Shown here in pieces: positions 1 through 11,744 of a DNA stretch of 64,000 bases. Each line of letters begins with the position of its first letter. The stretch's first letter is position 1. Under the pieces are notes generated by a model. That model was not told the DNA's origin. It did no database searches and was given only the letters and a program-made list of their open reading frames with translations. Position numbers and translations under genes: made by a program. The DNA lies in the NCBI RefSeq assembly GCF_000276665.1, contig NW_004955475.1, positions 1,511,503 to 1,575,502 on the forward strand, written 5' to 3'. The DNA is from Chinchilla lanigera. Taxonomy: Eukaryota > Chordata > Mammalia > Rodentia > Chinchillidae.

Positions 1-339
1 TTTATAAAAAAAAGAAGTCAAGAAAACAGATGAACAAATGAATAGAAAAAGATGTCTTGATAACAGTTAGTGGCCTGCAGATTCAATTACTATTTGGATC
101 CTGTGAACATTAAGCCTTTCAGTGTGATTCAGTGAAAATATGAAGGGAACAGGCATGACATTCTGAATACTAAACAACAGGAATTATTAATTAGTATTCA
201 AATATTCAATAACATCACTAAGATAGCCTCAGCTGTAAGTATACCAGCATCATTTCTCTAATAGGAATATACTAAACCCTGGGATCAGACAGTCCTTGAG
301 GATATCTGAATGGGCCATGACAAGTTTAACCTTTTTCCC

Positions 340-1050
340 ACCATATGTTCCAATGGCTGATGGAACACACAGAAGAAATGGATAGATCCTTAGACACATA
401 CGAATTTCCAAAACTGAATCAAAAAGACATAAGAATTCTAAATAACCTGATATCAGTCAATGAAATTGAAAATGTAATTAAAAACTTACCAGCAAAGAAA
501 AGCCCTGGTCCTGACTGATTCACTGTTGAATACTATAAGAAATTTAGAGAAGAACTAATTGTACTGATGCTGAAACTCCTTAGTGAAGTTAAAAAGGAAT
601 CAATACTTTCAAAATCATTCCTGGAAGCAAGTATTACCCTTGTACCAAAACCAGAGAAGGATTCAACCAAAAAAGAGAACTACAGGCCAATCTCCCTAAT
701 GAACATAGATGCAAAAATCCTTAATAAAACACTGGCAAACAGAATGCAGCAAGTCATCAAGAAGATCATACACCATGACCAAGGAGGATTCATGTCAGGG
801 ATACAGGGATGGTTGAACATACGCAAATCAATAAATGCATTACACCATATTACAGAGCCCAATCCTCAATAAGACACTGGCAAACAGAATGCAGCAAATC
901 ATCAAGATTATGCACCAGGGCCAAGTAGGTTTTATCCCAGTGATGCAGGGATGGTTCAACATATGCAAATCAATAAATGCATTACACCATATGATCACAG
1001 CCAAAGACAAAAATCACACGATCATCTCAACAGATGCACAAAGAATGATG
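340..1050 (+). repeat. L1 ORF2 fragment (reverse transcriptase region)
   Basis: The + strand translates to L1 reverse transcriptase motifs: PAKKSPGPD around 490-520, then [11 protein letters not shown] and [17 protein letters not shown] at 620-740, and a QGGF-like block near 780. Several in-frame stops make it dead. A segment of about 140 bases (about 724-850) is repeated in diverged form at about 866-995. The left flank (1-340) holds nothing I recognise. Confidence 0.85.
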
Positions 1051-1084
1051 GGAACTTCAAGTGCCACCTTGAATGGACCCCCAA

Positions 1085-1555
1085 GTCCAAGGCATTTTTT
1101 TTCTTTCTTTTTTTTTCAAGGCATTTTAACTATTAAAATAAATAATAATATAACCTAGTAACAAGATGTTCATGAGTCCACTCTTATAGAAATAAATACA
1201 GAAGGGATAAGGGCCAGCTAATTAATATAAGGAAGAATGATAAAGTTAGAAAATCATAGCTGGATACTGAAACTAGTTGGAAAAGTTTTGATTAATAAGA
1301 CATATTTATATAGTTTGAAAGTTTATACTAATAAATATACTATAAAGGAAAAAAATAGCACTTAAAATGAAGAAATCTTCCTGAAAGGCCCTATTAGAAT
1401 CACATAATAAAAGCAAACCTCATAAATATTAGGATAAAATGACATTCCTCCTAATATGACACACTATATACACTATCACTTACGTAGCATTCCTGCCAAG
1501 AATGGATGATACAAATCCAACTTCAAATGAGAGACACTTTATAAAAAACTGAGGG
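1085..1555. other. No gene seen; T-rich run and AT-rich DNA
   Basis: A T/C run at 1095-1120 sits between two copies of CAAGGCATTTT. The rest is AT-rich with no recognisable feature. Confidence 0.4.
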
Positions 1556-1706
1556 AAGACATAGTGGCACACATATGTAATCTCAGCACTCTAGGAGGCT
1601 GATGCATGACAATCCAAGCCCTGTATGGGCAACTTAGCAAGATCCTGTTTCAAAAACTGGGCTGGGAATGTAGCTCAGTACAAAGGCCCTGGGTTCAATA
1701 CCCAGT

Positions 1707-1747
<41 letters not shown>
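1556..1747 (+). repeat. B1-like SINE, ID-like unit and (CA)n
   Basis: A degenerate B1 (GTAATCTCAGCACTC) is followed by an ID-like unit (GGGCTGGGAATGTAGCTCAGTA) ending in a (CA) microsatellite at 1709-1747. Confidence 0.75.
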
Positions 1748-1752
<5 letters not shown>

Positions 1753-1924
1753 TATGCACACTAGTTTCCAGTTTTTCAAAATCATCGAGAAAGACAAAGT
1801 GTATGCAGGGGAGTAGGTGAGCGGTAGGTAAGTGACTACCATGCACAAAGCACTGTATACAAATGTCAGCATCCCCCCAAAACAAAACAAAACAAAGCAA
1901 TAAAGACAGAGATAGGCTGAACAA

Positions 1925-2665
1925 CTGTTCAAGATTTTAAAAAGACACCCTAACAAAAAGATATGAATAGACATTTCACCAAAGAAAGTATACAAATCTC
2001 TAATAATATATATATCACATCATACCTGATAGAAGGGCTAAAATTAAAAGAATGACAGTACTAAGTGTCGATAAGGATGTGAACTAGAAATCTCATATAT
2101 TGGTAGAAATGTACTTTTGTACATCTGATTTAGAAAACTGTGACATTATGTAGCATAGCTAAAAATGCCCTTATGCTGTGACACAGCAATCCCATTCCTA
2201 GTAACAAACATAAAATAAATGCATGTGTATGTCCACTAGAAAATGAACAAAATAATGACAGCAGCTTTATTCACAAGAGCCAAAAATTACAACCAATTAC
2301 AATGTACAAGAATAGGAGAATAGATAACTTAATTGTAGTATATTGTACAATAACTGACACAAATAAGACAAACTACTGATATATACAACCATACAGATGA
2401 ATTTCAGTGACTCTTCTGGGGGCCTGGAAGTATTCTACATGTTCATCTGCATTTCATTGAGTTATATATATGTGAAAACTCATGAAGCAACACATTTAAA
2501 TTAGGATGCATTAAAGTATACATTTCCCATATACTTCAAATTAAGAGGATTTTTTAAAAAGCTGGTATGATCCCATTCACACAAAATATGAAAAATTTTG
2601 CTTGCATACATGTTTACCTAGAAAAATGTCTAGAAAACTTTGAAGGTTTTATTTTTAGAAGTGAG
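1925..2665 (+). repeat. Old L1 3' end (L1M type)
   Basis: The order of diverged L1 ORF2 3'-end words (CAGCAATCCCATTCCTAG, TTCACAAGAGCCAAAA, ATACAACCATACAGATGAA) and an AT-rich 3' UTR points to an ancient L1M copy, plus orientation. Confidence 0.7.
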
Positions 2666-2732
2666 ATACAAACTATTTTTAATTTTCTTTCTAATTTTCT
2701 GTATTTTTACAACTATTAATAAGAAGATAGGT

Positions 2733-3003
2733 TATTTACTGGTTTTCTGAGACAGGGTCTCACTATACAGTTCAGGTTGGCCTTGAACTTACTATGTAAT
2801 CCAAGCTGGCCTCGAACTTGCAGTGATCCTCCTGCCTTAGCCTCCTGAGTGCTGGGACTACAAGCATGCACCACTCTGCCAGGCCAGAAGGAAGGTTTTT
2901 TAAAAGAACTGTTTTCTTTTGTGTGTGTGTGGTGTTGGGGATTGAACCCGGGGCCTTGTGCATGCAAGGCAAGAACTCTACCACTGAGCCACACTTCCAG
3001 TCC
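2733..3003 (-). repeat. B1-like SINE followed by ID-like unit, both minus strand
   Basis: 2733-2885 is a reverse B1 (GAGACAGGGTCTCACTATAC ... GTGCTGGGACTACA). 2920-3003 is a reverse ID-like unit (GGGGATTGAACCCGGGGCCT ... GAGCCACACTTCCAGTCC) preceded by a short (GT)n. Confidence 0.85.
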
Positions 3004-3350
3004 AAGAACTGTTTTCATATGAGAAAATAAAAGATCTACAAAAAGACATATAAAAGATGTACACCAAGTAATTCACTTGAAGAACAAAGAATGCCCCCTA
3101 TAATCCCTTAGGAGGAAAAAGGAATAAAAAAGAAATCTGAAGAGCCTGAGAGTTCTCTTCTGAAGTATTAACTGGAAGAAGATAAAAGAAAAAATATGTA
3201 GAAGGGTAGAAATAGTTAACTTTTTCCTGGCCATGTTATTTTTCATGTATGAATATAAAGGAAAGGCCGAATAACCAAAGAATAAAAAATTGCTTACCAA
3301 AATAACCTTGAGAAATTACAAATTGTTAGAAGAGAAATAATGGTAGAGCA
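3003..3350. other. No gene seen
   Basis: AT-rich DNA; I see no repeat or coding signal that I can name. Confidence 0.4.
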
Positions 3351-4436
3351 GTGAGCGCCAGGAACTCAGCTTTTCCAGGACAAAGTGTCTAGAGACTGGA
3401 AACAGTAGCTTGGAGTGGAATCAAAGGGAGAAGAGGTTACCCAAGAACCATGAGGGAACTGACAAAAAGAGAGAGCGAGAAAAGGACTTAATGACACAGA
3501 AGAAATAGAACACATCACAGAGGAGACAAGGGAACCTCTGCATGCTGCACACAGCTGACAGTGGCTGGCCAGCTGCCATCTGGGAGATAAAGTGAAACTA
3601 AAAACTTCCACTCATGGAGAACAGCAGCAGTACTGCAAGAATCAGCAGCAGTCGGAACTTGCAAAGGAAATGTGGGATACTGCTCCCAAGTGGCCTTCCA
3701 CATTTCCAGTTGGTGAGTGACCTCCGTCCAGTGCCTGCCAGCACAACTGCAGAACAAGAGCCGGGGGGGATGCTACTGTAGAGAAAGGCTCAGTGTTCAA
3801 ACCTGGGAACCGGAGCATTGGTTGGCTCCAATCCACGCTCCATATTGTCAAGTTCCCATAGTGGATAAGGAAAGGATAGCCATAGGACACAGCCAGGAGG
3901 TGGAGAACAGGCTGGAGGGGTCCTGCTGAGGGGCTGGAGCTGGTGAGCACAGACCTGGCTCCTGTGGTTGGAGACCATGTTCAGCCTAAATTACAAAGTA
4001 TTGGAAGGTCACAATAGTGCCCTGTCCCCACTGTAAGGAGATGTCTGCACCCAGCACCATTCTGGGGCGAGACGACCACCTTAGACTTTTAGTGTAAGCA
4101 GAGACATATCTTGGCTTGAGCTCTGCTCCTTAATCCGAGGCTGTGGAAAAGAGCCACATGTCCAAAGCAAGAAAAAACATTTTTGTGCTATTTTCCTCCA
4201 CTTCATTTTTTCACTGCATGTTTTATTCCATTATTTCCTCCTTTTTTCATTTATGAGTGTGTGTGTTGGTGTGTGCTTCCCTTCTTCTTGCCTTCTTCCA
4301 ATATAGTTTATAGAAGGCAAGGCAATTCTCCCTTGTCCCTTTCTATTTCTTCTACTTTTATCCATATAGTTTCACGTACCTTCTTTTTCCAGTTTCTTTT
4401 TCTTTTTTTTTTCTTCTCCTGTTTTTTTGTTTTGTT

Positions 4437-4797
4437 TGTTTTTTTTTTTTTGGTACTGGGAATCAAACTCAGGACCTTGCACTTGGTAGGCAGGGCACTT
4501 GTGCTGCTGGGCTATATCCCCAGCCCGTCTCCCCTGTTATCATTTGTCTCCCTTTGACTTTTTCTCTAATATTTATATTAGTCATAGAATTTTTCTCTCA
4601 TCCTCATTTCTCACTACTGATTCTGTACCAAGCTTTCCATGTTATCTCCATCTAATAACATACCTCAGCTGGGCATGGTGGCACATGCCTGTAATCCCAG
4701 CACTCGGGAGGCTGAGGCAGGAGGATCGCTATGAAGTTCAAAACCAGCCTGAACTACATAGAGAGACCCTGTGTCAAAAAAAAAAACCAAACAAAAA
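4437..4797. repeat. ID (minus) and B1-like SINE (plus)
   Basis: 4437-4526 is a reverse ID element (GGTACTGGGAATCAAACTCA ... TATCCCCAGCCC). 4668-4797 is a forward B1 (GCTGGGCATGGTGGCACATG ... GTGTCAAAAAAA). Confidence 0.9.
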
Positions 4798-5460
4798 ACC
4801 TCTACCACCATTAGGATTCTTTGCTGTGCTTCTATTTCTTCTCTCCCATACCACATAGCATAAAATCAAGTTTTTTTTTTTCTTTGCCCATCTCTGGCAT
4901 TACCCCATCCCCAACCCTCTGAGATTTGGACAAATGATTCTATAAAGTTACTGTTGAGGTTTTTTTCTACGTTTAGAGGAGGCATAGCTATCACCTTTAG
5001 TGTATAATGAGTGTGGGTCAATACTTGGGCTATTATGATGCTTACAATATAACTGTATATTTCTTCTCTAGGCTAAAGGGAGATATAAAATTGGGTTTCA
5101 TGGTCTGTTATTTTTCAACTTGCCCTCATTGATACCACTATAACTGATGAGCTTTTTACTATTCTAGCTGATTTGATTGCATAGGAATACTTCTGACTCA
5201 GTGGCCAATTTTGTGCCAGTGAATCTGTCTGCTGCTTCCACCATCACACTCAGGAACAGAGAGAGTAACAGTTCCTAACCCAAGAACTCAGGCTGTATCA
5301 GACTCAGCAAGAATCCTGTAACCTGGCAGGAAGAAGTCCTGAGTCTGAGTTAGCTTCAGTACCACAGTGGAAGGATCAAAGGAGTTATTGGGGTATGAGT
5401 ACTCAGAGTCTCTGGGAAAGAAGCTATATGTGACTCACACATACAGTGTCTCCCTGGAAT

Positions 5461-5592
5461 ATTTAACCTGCTGCCAGTGGAGAGCTTACTGGTCTGAGTG
5501 CTTGTTTCTTCATTTATTTAGTGATAATTTAACCTGCTGCCAGTGGAGAGCTTACTGGTCTGAGTGCTTGTTTCTTCATTTATTTAGTGGGG
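5461..5592. repeat. Perfect 66-bp tandem duplication
   Basis: Unit 5461-5526 is repeated at 5527-5592; the first 63 bases are identical and only the last three differ. The identity implies a recent duplication. A T-run at 5611-5633 follows. Confidence 0.95.
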
Positions 5593-5711
5593 TTCTGCTA
5601 TCCTTTCCTGTTTTTTTTTTTTTTTTTTTTTTTGGTGTGTTTATTAGGTTTTCAAGTTTGTATATTTTTTTCTTCCATTGGCTCTCATTTAATAAGTGTC
5701 TAGCTCCTGAT

Positions 5712-6128
5712 ACAGTTTGTGTCTAGATGGCCCCCAAAGTCTCATGCAGTCAAAAGTGGTGATTTTTTAGAGATGGCTGAATCTAGAGTGTGTGACTGAT
5801 TCATGGTTCAGTGCTAGGATGAAAGGTGCTAGGAATAAAGGTGGATGATTACTAAATCAGTCCACTGATTGGTTTGGGACCACCCTAATCTCAGTAGACT
5901 GGATACAATTTAAGGGACAGAAAGAGGCTTGTTGTAGCTCTTGCTTGCTTTGCTACTTTCTGCCTACCATGAACTCTTTCTCCTCTGCAATGCCTGTCAG
6001 CCGTGCCACCCTGCCTTGGAGCCAGTCAATAATGAACTGAAACCTCTACAAACTGTAAGCTAAATAAACCTTTCCCCCTTTAACTTTGGGTATTGGGTAT
6101 TTTGTCTCAGTAACAAGAGAAAAGTAAC
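5712..6128 (+). mobile_element. MaLR-like solo LTR, subfamily A
   Basis: It starts GATACAGTTTGTGTCTAGAT, contains a ~15-bp unit twice (GTGCTAGGATGAAAG / GTGCTAGGAATAAAG, 5813-5845), then ACTGAAACCTCTACAAACTG, the poly(A) signal AATAAA at 6063, and ends GTATTTTGTCTCAGTAACAA. The same family recurs at 11288, 11745 (reverse), 26258, 27836, 28434 and 38462. Confidence 0.75.
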
Positions 6129-6451
6129 AGACAGCTCCCTATCTAGTTTCTTCACCTCAAACTCCCAAAGTAAAACTATTACCATAATTATTTATTCTTC
6201 TTCCAAATACATCAACTCCTCCTCCCAAGTTTTAAATTTCCCATCAGACCCCACATCAAACTTTTCTTGTCATCTATCACTATCCCCCCTTCAAACCTCC
6301 CTCTCAGTGCCTTACACTCCTTATCCAACTACCTTCTATTGTCCTCCCTCTACTTCACCTACCTCACTGTGGAACAGGTTCAAATAATAATCATAGTGTA
6401 CACAAAGCACAGAGAAAGGAGAGAATTGTAACTGCAAAGACTATCACATAG

Positions 6452-6677
6452 AAATGTTATACGACAGGGGCTGGGGATTTAGCTCAGCGGCAAAAGCGCC
6501 TGCCTGGCAAGCGCAAGGTCGTGAGTTCGGTTCCCGGTACCGGAGAAAAACCAAAAAAAAANNNNNNNNNNNNNNNNNNNNNNNNNNNNNNNNNNNNNNN
6601 NNNNNNNNNNNNNNNNNNNNNNNNNNNNNNNNNNNNNNNNNNNNNNNNNNNNNNNNNNNNNAAATGTTATACGACAG
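6452..6677 (+). repeat. Young ID SINE containing assembly gap
   Basis: A near-consensus ID starts at 6468 with RNA polymerase III A box (TAGCTCAGCGG) and B box (GTTCGGTTCCC). It is flanked by perfect 16-bp target-site duplications AAATGTTATACGACAG at 6452-6467 and 6662-6677. The 100-N gap therefore replaces only the A tail. Confidence 0.95.
6562..6661. other. Assembly gap (100 N)
   Basis: One hundred N bases, a standard fixed-size gap, in the A tail of an ID SINE. Confidence 0.99.
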
Positions 6678-6922
6678 AATCTGTTGATGCTGTTATAACC
6701 GTAAGTAATTCTTTCAGCAAATATAGGGACAAATTCCAACTTACTTAAAGTAAATAATAGAAGGAGTAAATACTAGCACTGGACATATAAAGCTGAAACT
6801 TATTCACAGGTAGGCAACATCCTACTAAAAACTGTCCATATGAGCTATAAACACACCTAACTCTTCTGGTCCTCAACCCTTAGTAACAGTCTCCCCAAAA
6901 AAGGAGGGGAAAAAGAGGGACG

Positions 6923-6928
<6 letters not shown>

Positions 6929-6962
<34 letters not shown>
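6929..6962. repeat. (CA)n microsatellite
   Basis: About 17 CA units at the start of the L1 ORF1 region. Confidence 0.95.
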
Positions 6963-6964
<2 letters not shown>

Positions 6965-7342
6965 CATATACACATAGGAGAATGGAGAAGCAAGGCAATG
7001 GAAGATACCCAAGGTCTCCCAAATAGACAGAGACAGAGAAAGGGGTCATGAAGGAAGAGGAAATCAGATACCAGGTAGTGGAGCTCTACAAAAAGTTTAT
7101 AGAATGGATGAAGAAACTAGATGAATTCAAAGAGGAAATGAACCAAAAGTTGAAAGACTTTCACTCAATATGATCAGAGTGAATTTCAGGGAAATAAGTA
7201 AAAAACTGGATGAGCTAACCAAAAAGTTTAAAACTTGAATGACAGATTCAACAAGGATGTAGAACCCTCAAAAAGATGACAGAAATACCTGAAATAAAAA
7301 ACTGTATGGAATTCATAAATTACAGAAATAACCAGTCTGAAG

Positions 7343-7425
7343 GGCTGGGGATATAGCTCAGAGTCACAAGCACCTGCCTGACAAGTGCAGGGTCCTGAGT
7401 TCAATTCCCAGTACCATAAAAAAAA
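7343..7425 (+). repeat. ID SINE
   Basis: Older ID copy inserted in L1; the flanks AGAAATAACCAGTCTGAAG (7324-7342) and AGAAATGACCAGTCTGAAG (right) are a target-site duplication with one difference. Confidence 0.9.
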
Positions 7426-8476
7426 TTAGAAATGACCAGTCTGAAGACTGAGTGTCTGAAATTGAAGACAAAATAGTGAAGTATGATCAGGTACTCAAAG
7501 AAGGCACAAAGAAAATAAGAGAATAAAATAAGGTTAAAAGCAGCTACTAGATGACAATAAGCTGGCCAATCTAAGGCTAACTGGAGTTCAAGAAAAACTA
7601 GAAGGAAACACAGATCCATTTACTAACATGTTTACAGAAATCATAGAAGAAAATTTCCCATATGTAAGAAAGGAGTTTGAAACACAAGTAAGTGATGCTT
7701 ATAGAACACCAAATATGAAAAAAAAGTTCACTAAGGCATATCTTTATGGAATTACCAGATATATAGCATAAAACCAGAATTTTAAAAGCACTCAGAGAAA
7801 AATAAAACAAAAAAATCACATATAAAGGTAAACCAATTAGATTTACAACAGACTTCTCAACATAAATCCTAAAGGGCAGAGGACCTTGGAGTGAATTATT
7901 TCAAGCCCTAAGATCAAATAATTTCTAACCTAGATTAACTTATCCAGCAAAGCTATCCTTCAAAACAGATGGAGAAAAAAAATAAGGCATTTCAATGAAA
8001 ACCACCAACTCAAAAGATATATGAGTGCTAAAGCAGCACTTGAGAAAATCCTTCAGCACATTCCCTTGACAGAAATAGCAAAACTGACATAGCCAAAACC
8101 ACAGAGGAAATGAAAACTCCAAGGTCAATTGATAAGCAGCAATAAAAAAGGTCAGGAAAAGAAAAACAAAAGATTCACCAACAGATAAAGAACTCAATGA
8201 TACTAAATAATCAACACATCTCAGTAATATCTCTAAATGTTAATGGCCACAGCCATCAGGCAAAAGAAAGAAATAAAAGTGATACATATAAGAAAGGAAG
8301 AACTCAAGTTATTATTATTTCCAGATGACATGATATTCTATATATGACTCAAAAACTTCAACAAAAAACTCTTAGAATTAATAACCAACTTCAGCAATGT
8401 AGCAGGATACAAGATCAACACAGAAAAATTATTAGCATTTGTGTACACCAATAATGAGCATGAGAAAAAAATTATG

Positions 8477-8577
8477 AAAACAATACCATTCAGGGGCTGG
8501 GGGTTTAGCTCAGCGGCAAAAGCGCCTGCCTGGCAAGCGCAAGGTCGTGAGTTCGGTTCCCGGTACCGGAGAAAAAC

Positions 8578-8609
<32 letters not shown>

Positions 8610-8630
8610 AAAACAAAACAATACCATTCA
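8477..8630 (+). repeat. Young ID SINE in L1
   Basis: Near-consensus ID 8493-8614 with a long A tail; perfect 16-bp duplication AAAACAATACCATTCA at 8477-8492 and 8615-8630. Confidence 0.95.
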
Positions 8631-9261
8631 TAGTAGCTACAACAAAAATGAAATACCTAGGAATTGACCTAACCACAGAAATGTAAGACCTCTATAAGAA
8701 AACTACAATACTCTGAAAAAAAGTGATTGAAGAGGACATCAGAAAATGGAATGACATCCCCTGCTCCTGGCTGGACAGAACCATCATTGTCAAAATGGCC
8801 ATACTCCCAAAACTGTTATGCAGATTCAATGCAGTCCCAATCAAAATACCAACAGCATACTTTATAGAACCAGAGAAAACTATCCTGAAATTCATATGGA
8901 ACCAGAAGTGACCCGGAATAGCAAAAGCAATTTAGTGCAGCAAGAGCAAAGGAGGAGGCCTAGCAACATCGGACTTCAAGCAGTAGTAATAAAAATGGCA
9001 TATTACCAGAACAAAAATAGATAGATACATGTATCAATGGAACAGAATAGAGGATACAGAAACATCGCCAGACACATTCAGTTATTTGATCTCTGACAAA
9101 GGGACAACAGCATATTTTGAAGGAAACCAGCAAGTGGTGTTGGGAAAACTGGTTATTTGTTTGCAGAAGATTGAAACTGGATACTTATCTCTCACTAAAT
9201 TCTAAATTAAATTAAAATCAAAATAGATCAAATATCTAAACATTAAAACAGAAACATTAAA

Positions 9262-9410
9262 TAAGGAGGGGAAGAGGGGTTGAAGGGAGGGTAAGGGAAT
9301 GGGGAAGAAAAAGAACCAAGTTATATCATATACAGGTACAAATTCCCTATAATGAATGTTATCATTATGTATATCTAAACTATACCAATAAATTTAATTA
9401 ATAGAAAATA
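9262..9410 (+). repeat. Short L1 3'-tail insertion inside L1
   Basis: A G-rich 3' UTR piece (AGGAGGGGAAGAGGGGTTGA ... CAATAAATTTAATTAATAG) interrupts ORF2 between two copies of AAACATTAA. It is a severely 5'-truncated L1. Confidence 0.7.
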
Positions 9411-10439
9411 AATAAACATTAAAACTACTGGAAGATAAAACAGGTAAAACACTAAGATAAAGGTGTAGGAATGGGTTTTCTAAGCAGAACCTCAACTACA
9501 CAAGAAATAACAGCAAGAATCAACAAATGGGATTATATCAGATTAAAAAGCTTCTATATAGCAAAAGAATCAATTAGTAGAATACAAAGACAACCTACAG
9601 AATGGAAAAATTATTTTGCCAGCTACTTCTCAGACAGAGGACTAATATACTAGAATATATAAAAATCTCAAAAAAATTAAACTCCCTAAAACTAAAGGCC
9701 TAGTCAAGAAATGGGCCAGAGAAATGAACAGATATTTCACAGAAGAAATACAAACCATCAACAAATATATAAAAAAATGTTCAACATGTCTGGTCATTAG
9801 AGAAATACAAATTAAAACTATACTAAGATTCCATCTTTGCTGGAAAGAATGGCAAAACGTTGGCATGGCTGTGGTGAAAAGGAAACCCTCTTTCACTGTT
9901 GGTGGGAATGTTAACTAGTACAACCGTTATGGAAATCAGTAGGAGATTTCTCAAAGAACTGAAATTAGAAATTCCATATGACCCAGCTATGCCCTTTCTA
10001 GGTATCCTTCCCAAGGAATTTAGATATCATGCTGTAGCAATACATGCATGCCAATGTTCATAGCAGCATAAGGTGTAATAACTAAATCCTGGTAGCATCA
10101 ACTGATTACTGGATAAGGAAAATGTGGTATCTATATATAATGGAATACTACTTGGCTCTAATGAATGACAAATTTGAGACATCTGTAGGAAAATGGATGA
10201 ACTTAGAAAATACAATGTGGAGTAAAATAAACCAGACACACAATATTAAATAATATATGATATCACTCATTTGAATGAGGCAAAGTAGAAACAAGAGAAT
10301 AATAAAGGATGGATAGAAGGGGTCCAGGGGATGGATCTCTTGCAAGAGGGAAGTATTCCAAGGGAACAATGGTGAGGGGTTTGGAGGAGGAGAAGGGTAA
10401 ATTAGTAGAATAAAGATATGCCATATACAGGAACCCAGC

Positions 10440-11287
10440 CAGGAGTAATGATCAAACTGAATGATTTAACTGTAGGACAAAAGGGCATAGGCTCCATGAG
10501 GAATTAATTGTTAAACAATGGGGCAAAAGCATGAAGGCTGTGTTGAGAATCGAATGGTTAAACAACAAGAAGTTTAGATTAATAAAGTATGTTGTGTCTG
10601 GCCATATCCTTTCCCCAAAAAAGTGCTTAGCCTTGAGACAGTGCTTGGCCCAAACTGTTTCTTCTCTTGCACTGATATTCTGCTATAGACTGTGTTACAA
10701 TCAGGGTTTATAAGAGAAAATATTTAATACAGAACACATAATTTATAGGATTATTTTATAATATTCACGCAAACAGTCTAATGCAAAAGAGTGTGGAAGA
10801 TCTGTCCACACACTAGAGACCCCAAGAATTCAGCTGATGGCCTGGATCCCATGGCAATGTCCTGCATCAGTCCAGCTGGAGAACTAGAGCCCACAACAGT
10901 GTCTTACACAGGTCTGTATCAAGGATCTTCACTGGGAAGGACCAAAGGTCAGTGGTGGAAGCTAGACAGTCTGCGCCAGTGGGACGCAGGATCCACAGGC
11001 TGAGGGATCTGCACTGGAGCCAGGAAGCAATGCTCAAGGTAAGGACCAGAGCGCCCCTGAAAAGAATCACCACCATCCTCAGTGATAATGAGGACCTTAG
11101 CTTCTCTGACAATGAGAAGAGCTCAGTTCATATCAGGAAAGCCAGCATGACAAGCTTCTCCATGAAAATCAACAGCACACCATCTTCCCCTCCAGTTCTC
11201 TTTTTATGCTGTTGGCAACAATCCACAGGTGGGCCTTCCACACCCAGCACCACTCTGATTCAGTTCAGCTGGGTGTTACAAGATGAC
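10440..11287. other. No gene identified
   Basis: Unassigned DNA. A modest open frame at 10952-11293 (+) has no features I recognise. The left half resembles LTR or L1 3' flank, but I cannot name it. Confidence 0.3.
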
Positions 11288-11462
11288 CATTAGTTAATCC
11301 ACCACAGACTTTTTCTTCTGCCATGCCCCTCTCTCACACCATCCTGCCTTGGAACCAGCTGACTATGGACTGAAAAGTCTACAAACTGAGTTAAAATAAA
11401 CCTTTCCTCCTTTAAATTATGGGTGTTAGGTATATTGTCCAAGGAAACAGAGTAACTAAGAC
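11288..11462 (+). mobile_element. MaLR-like LTR, 3' fragment
   Basis: It matches the 3' third of the subfamily-A LTR: CACCATCCTGCCTTGGAACC, AGTCTACAAACTG, AATAAACCTTTCC, GGTATATTGTCC. Confidence 0.75.
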
Positions 11463-11744
11463 ATGCTGTACAACATATATGGAGGAAATATTTGAAATAA
11501 TCGTATTGAAAAAGTGGAAGTGGTAATGGGACCTAAATAGAAATCAAGTCTCAATGCTTCACTTCAAGTAATAAAATGTCAATATAGGTGGAATGTGGTA
11601 AGATTTATATCTGTCTATTTATCTTCTGGGAAAATGGCAGATTGGCAAGGAATAACAACTTAGCCTCTCTGAAATTGAGAATCTACACATAGGAAAATAA
11701 CAATTTGGGGAAGAAAATAAAAGACAGAAGGAGATCTCTGGTGT

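Larger units (their letters stand above)
3350..7000 (+). repeat. Probable long 5' region of an L1
   Basis: Parts of 4100-4400 resemble 12880-13050, which runs directly into L1 ORF1 (shared order: ATATCTTG.TTGA, CCACATGTCCAAA or CCATATGTTCAAA, then a T/C-rich tract). The right end leads into ORF1-like sequence at 7000. GC-rich early part (3370-4130), T/C-rich middle, and SINEs at 4437 and 4668. Insertions include an LTR (5712) and an ID (6468). The assignment is an inference from the parallel layout of the two copies. Confidence 0.45.
7000..10440 (+). repeat. L1 copy: ORF1, 3' half of ORF2 and 3' UTR
   Basis: 7020-8270 resembles L1 ORF1: a coiled-coil-like GAGGAAATGAACCAAAAG stretch, then ACAGACTTCTCAACA and TTATCCAGCAAAGCTATCCT of its C-terminal part. 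At about 8280 it jumps to the late ORF2 block (CAGATGACATGATATTCTAT), so the endonuclease and most of the reverse transcriptase are missing. ORF2 continues through CCAATCAAAATACCAACAGC (8838) to TGGAATACTACTTGGCTCTA (10141) and the 3' UTR near 10300-10440. Many stops: non-functional. It carries two ID insertions and one L1-tail insertion. Confidence 0.8.

Noticed and set aside
1709..1747. CRISPR-like or regulatory repeat
   Set aside because: It is a plain (CA)n microsatellite; no spacers occur anywhere in the window.
3642..3950. 102-codon minus-strand open frame
   Set aside because: GC-rich probable L1 5' region with open frames on both strands; no recognisable protein.
6468..6545. tRNA-Ala-like sequence with A and B boxes
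   Set aside because: It is the body of an ID SINE: A tail, target duplications and many copies; no folded tRNA with anticodon arm could be drawn.
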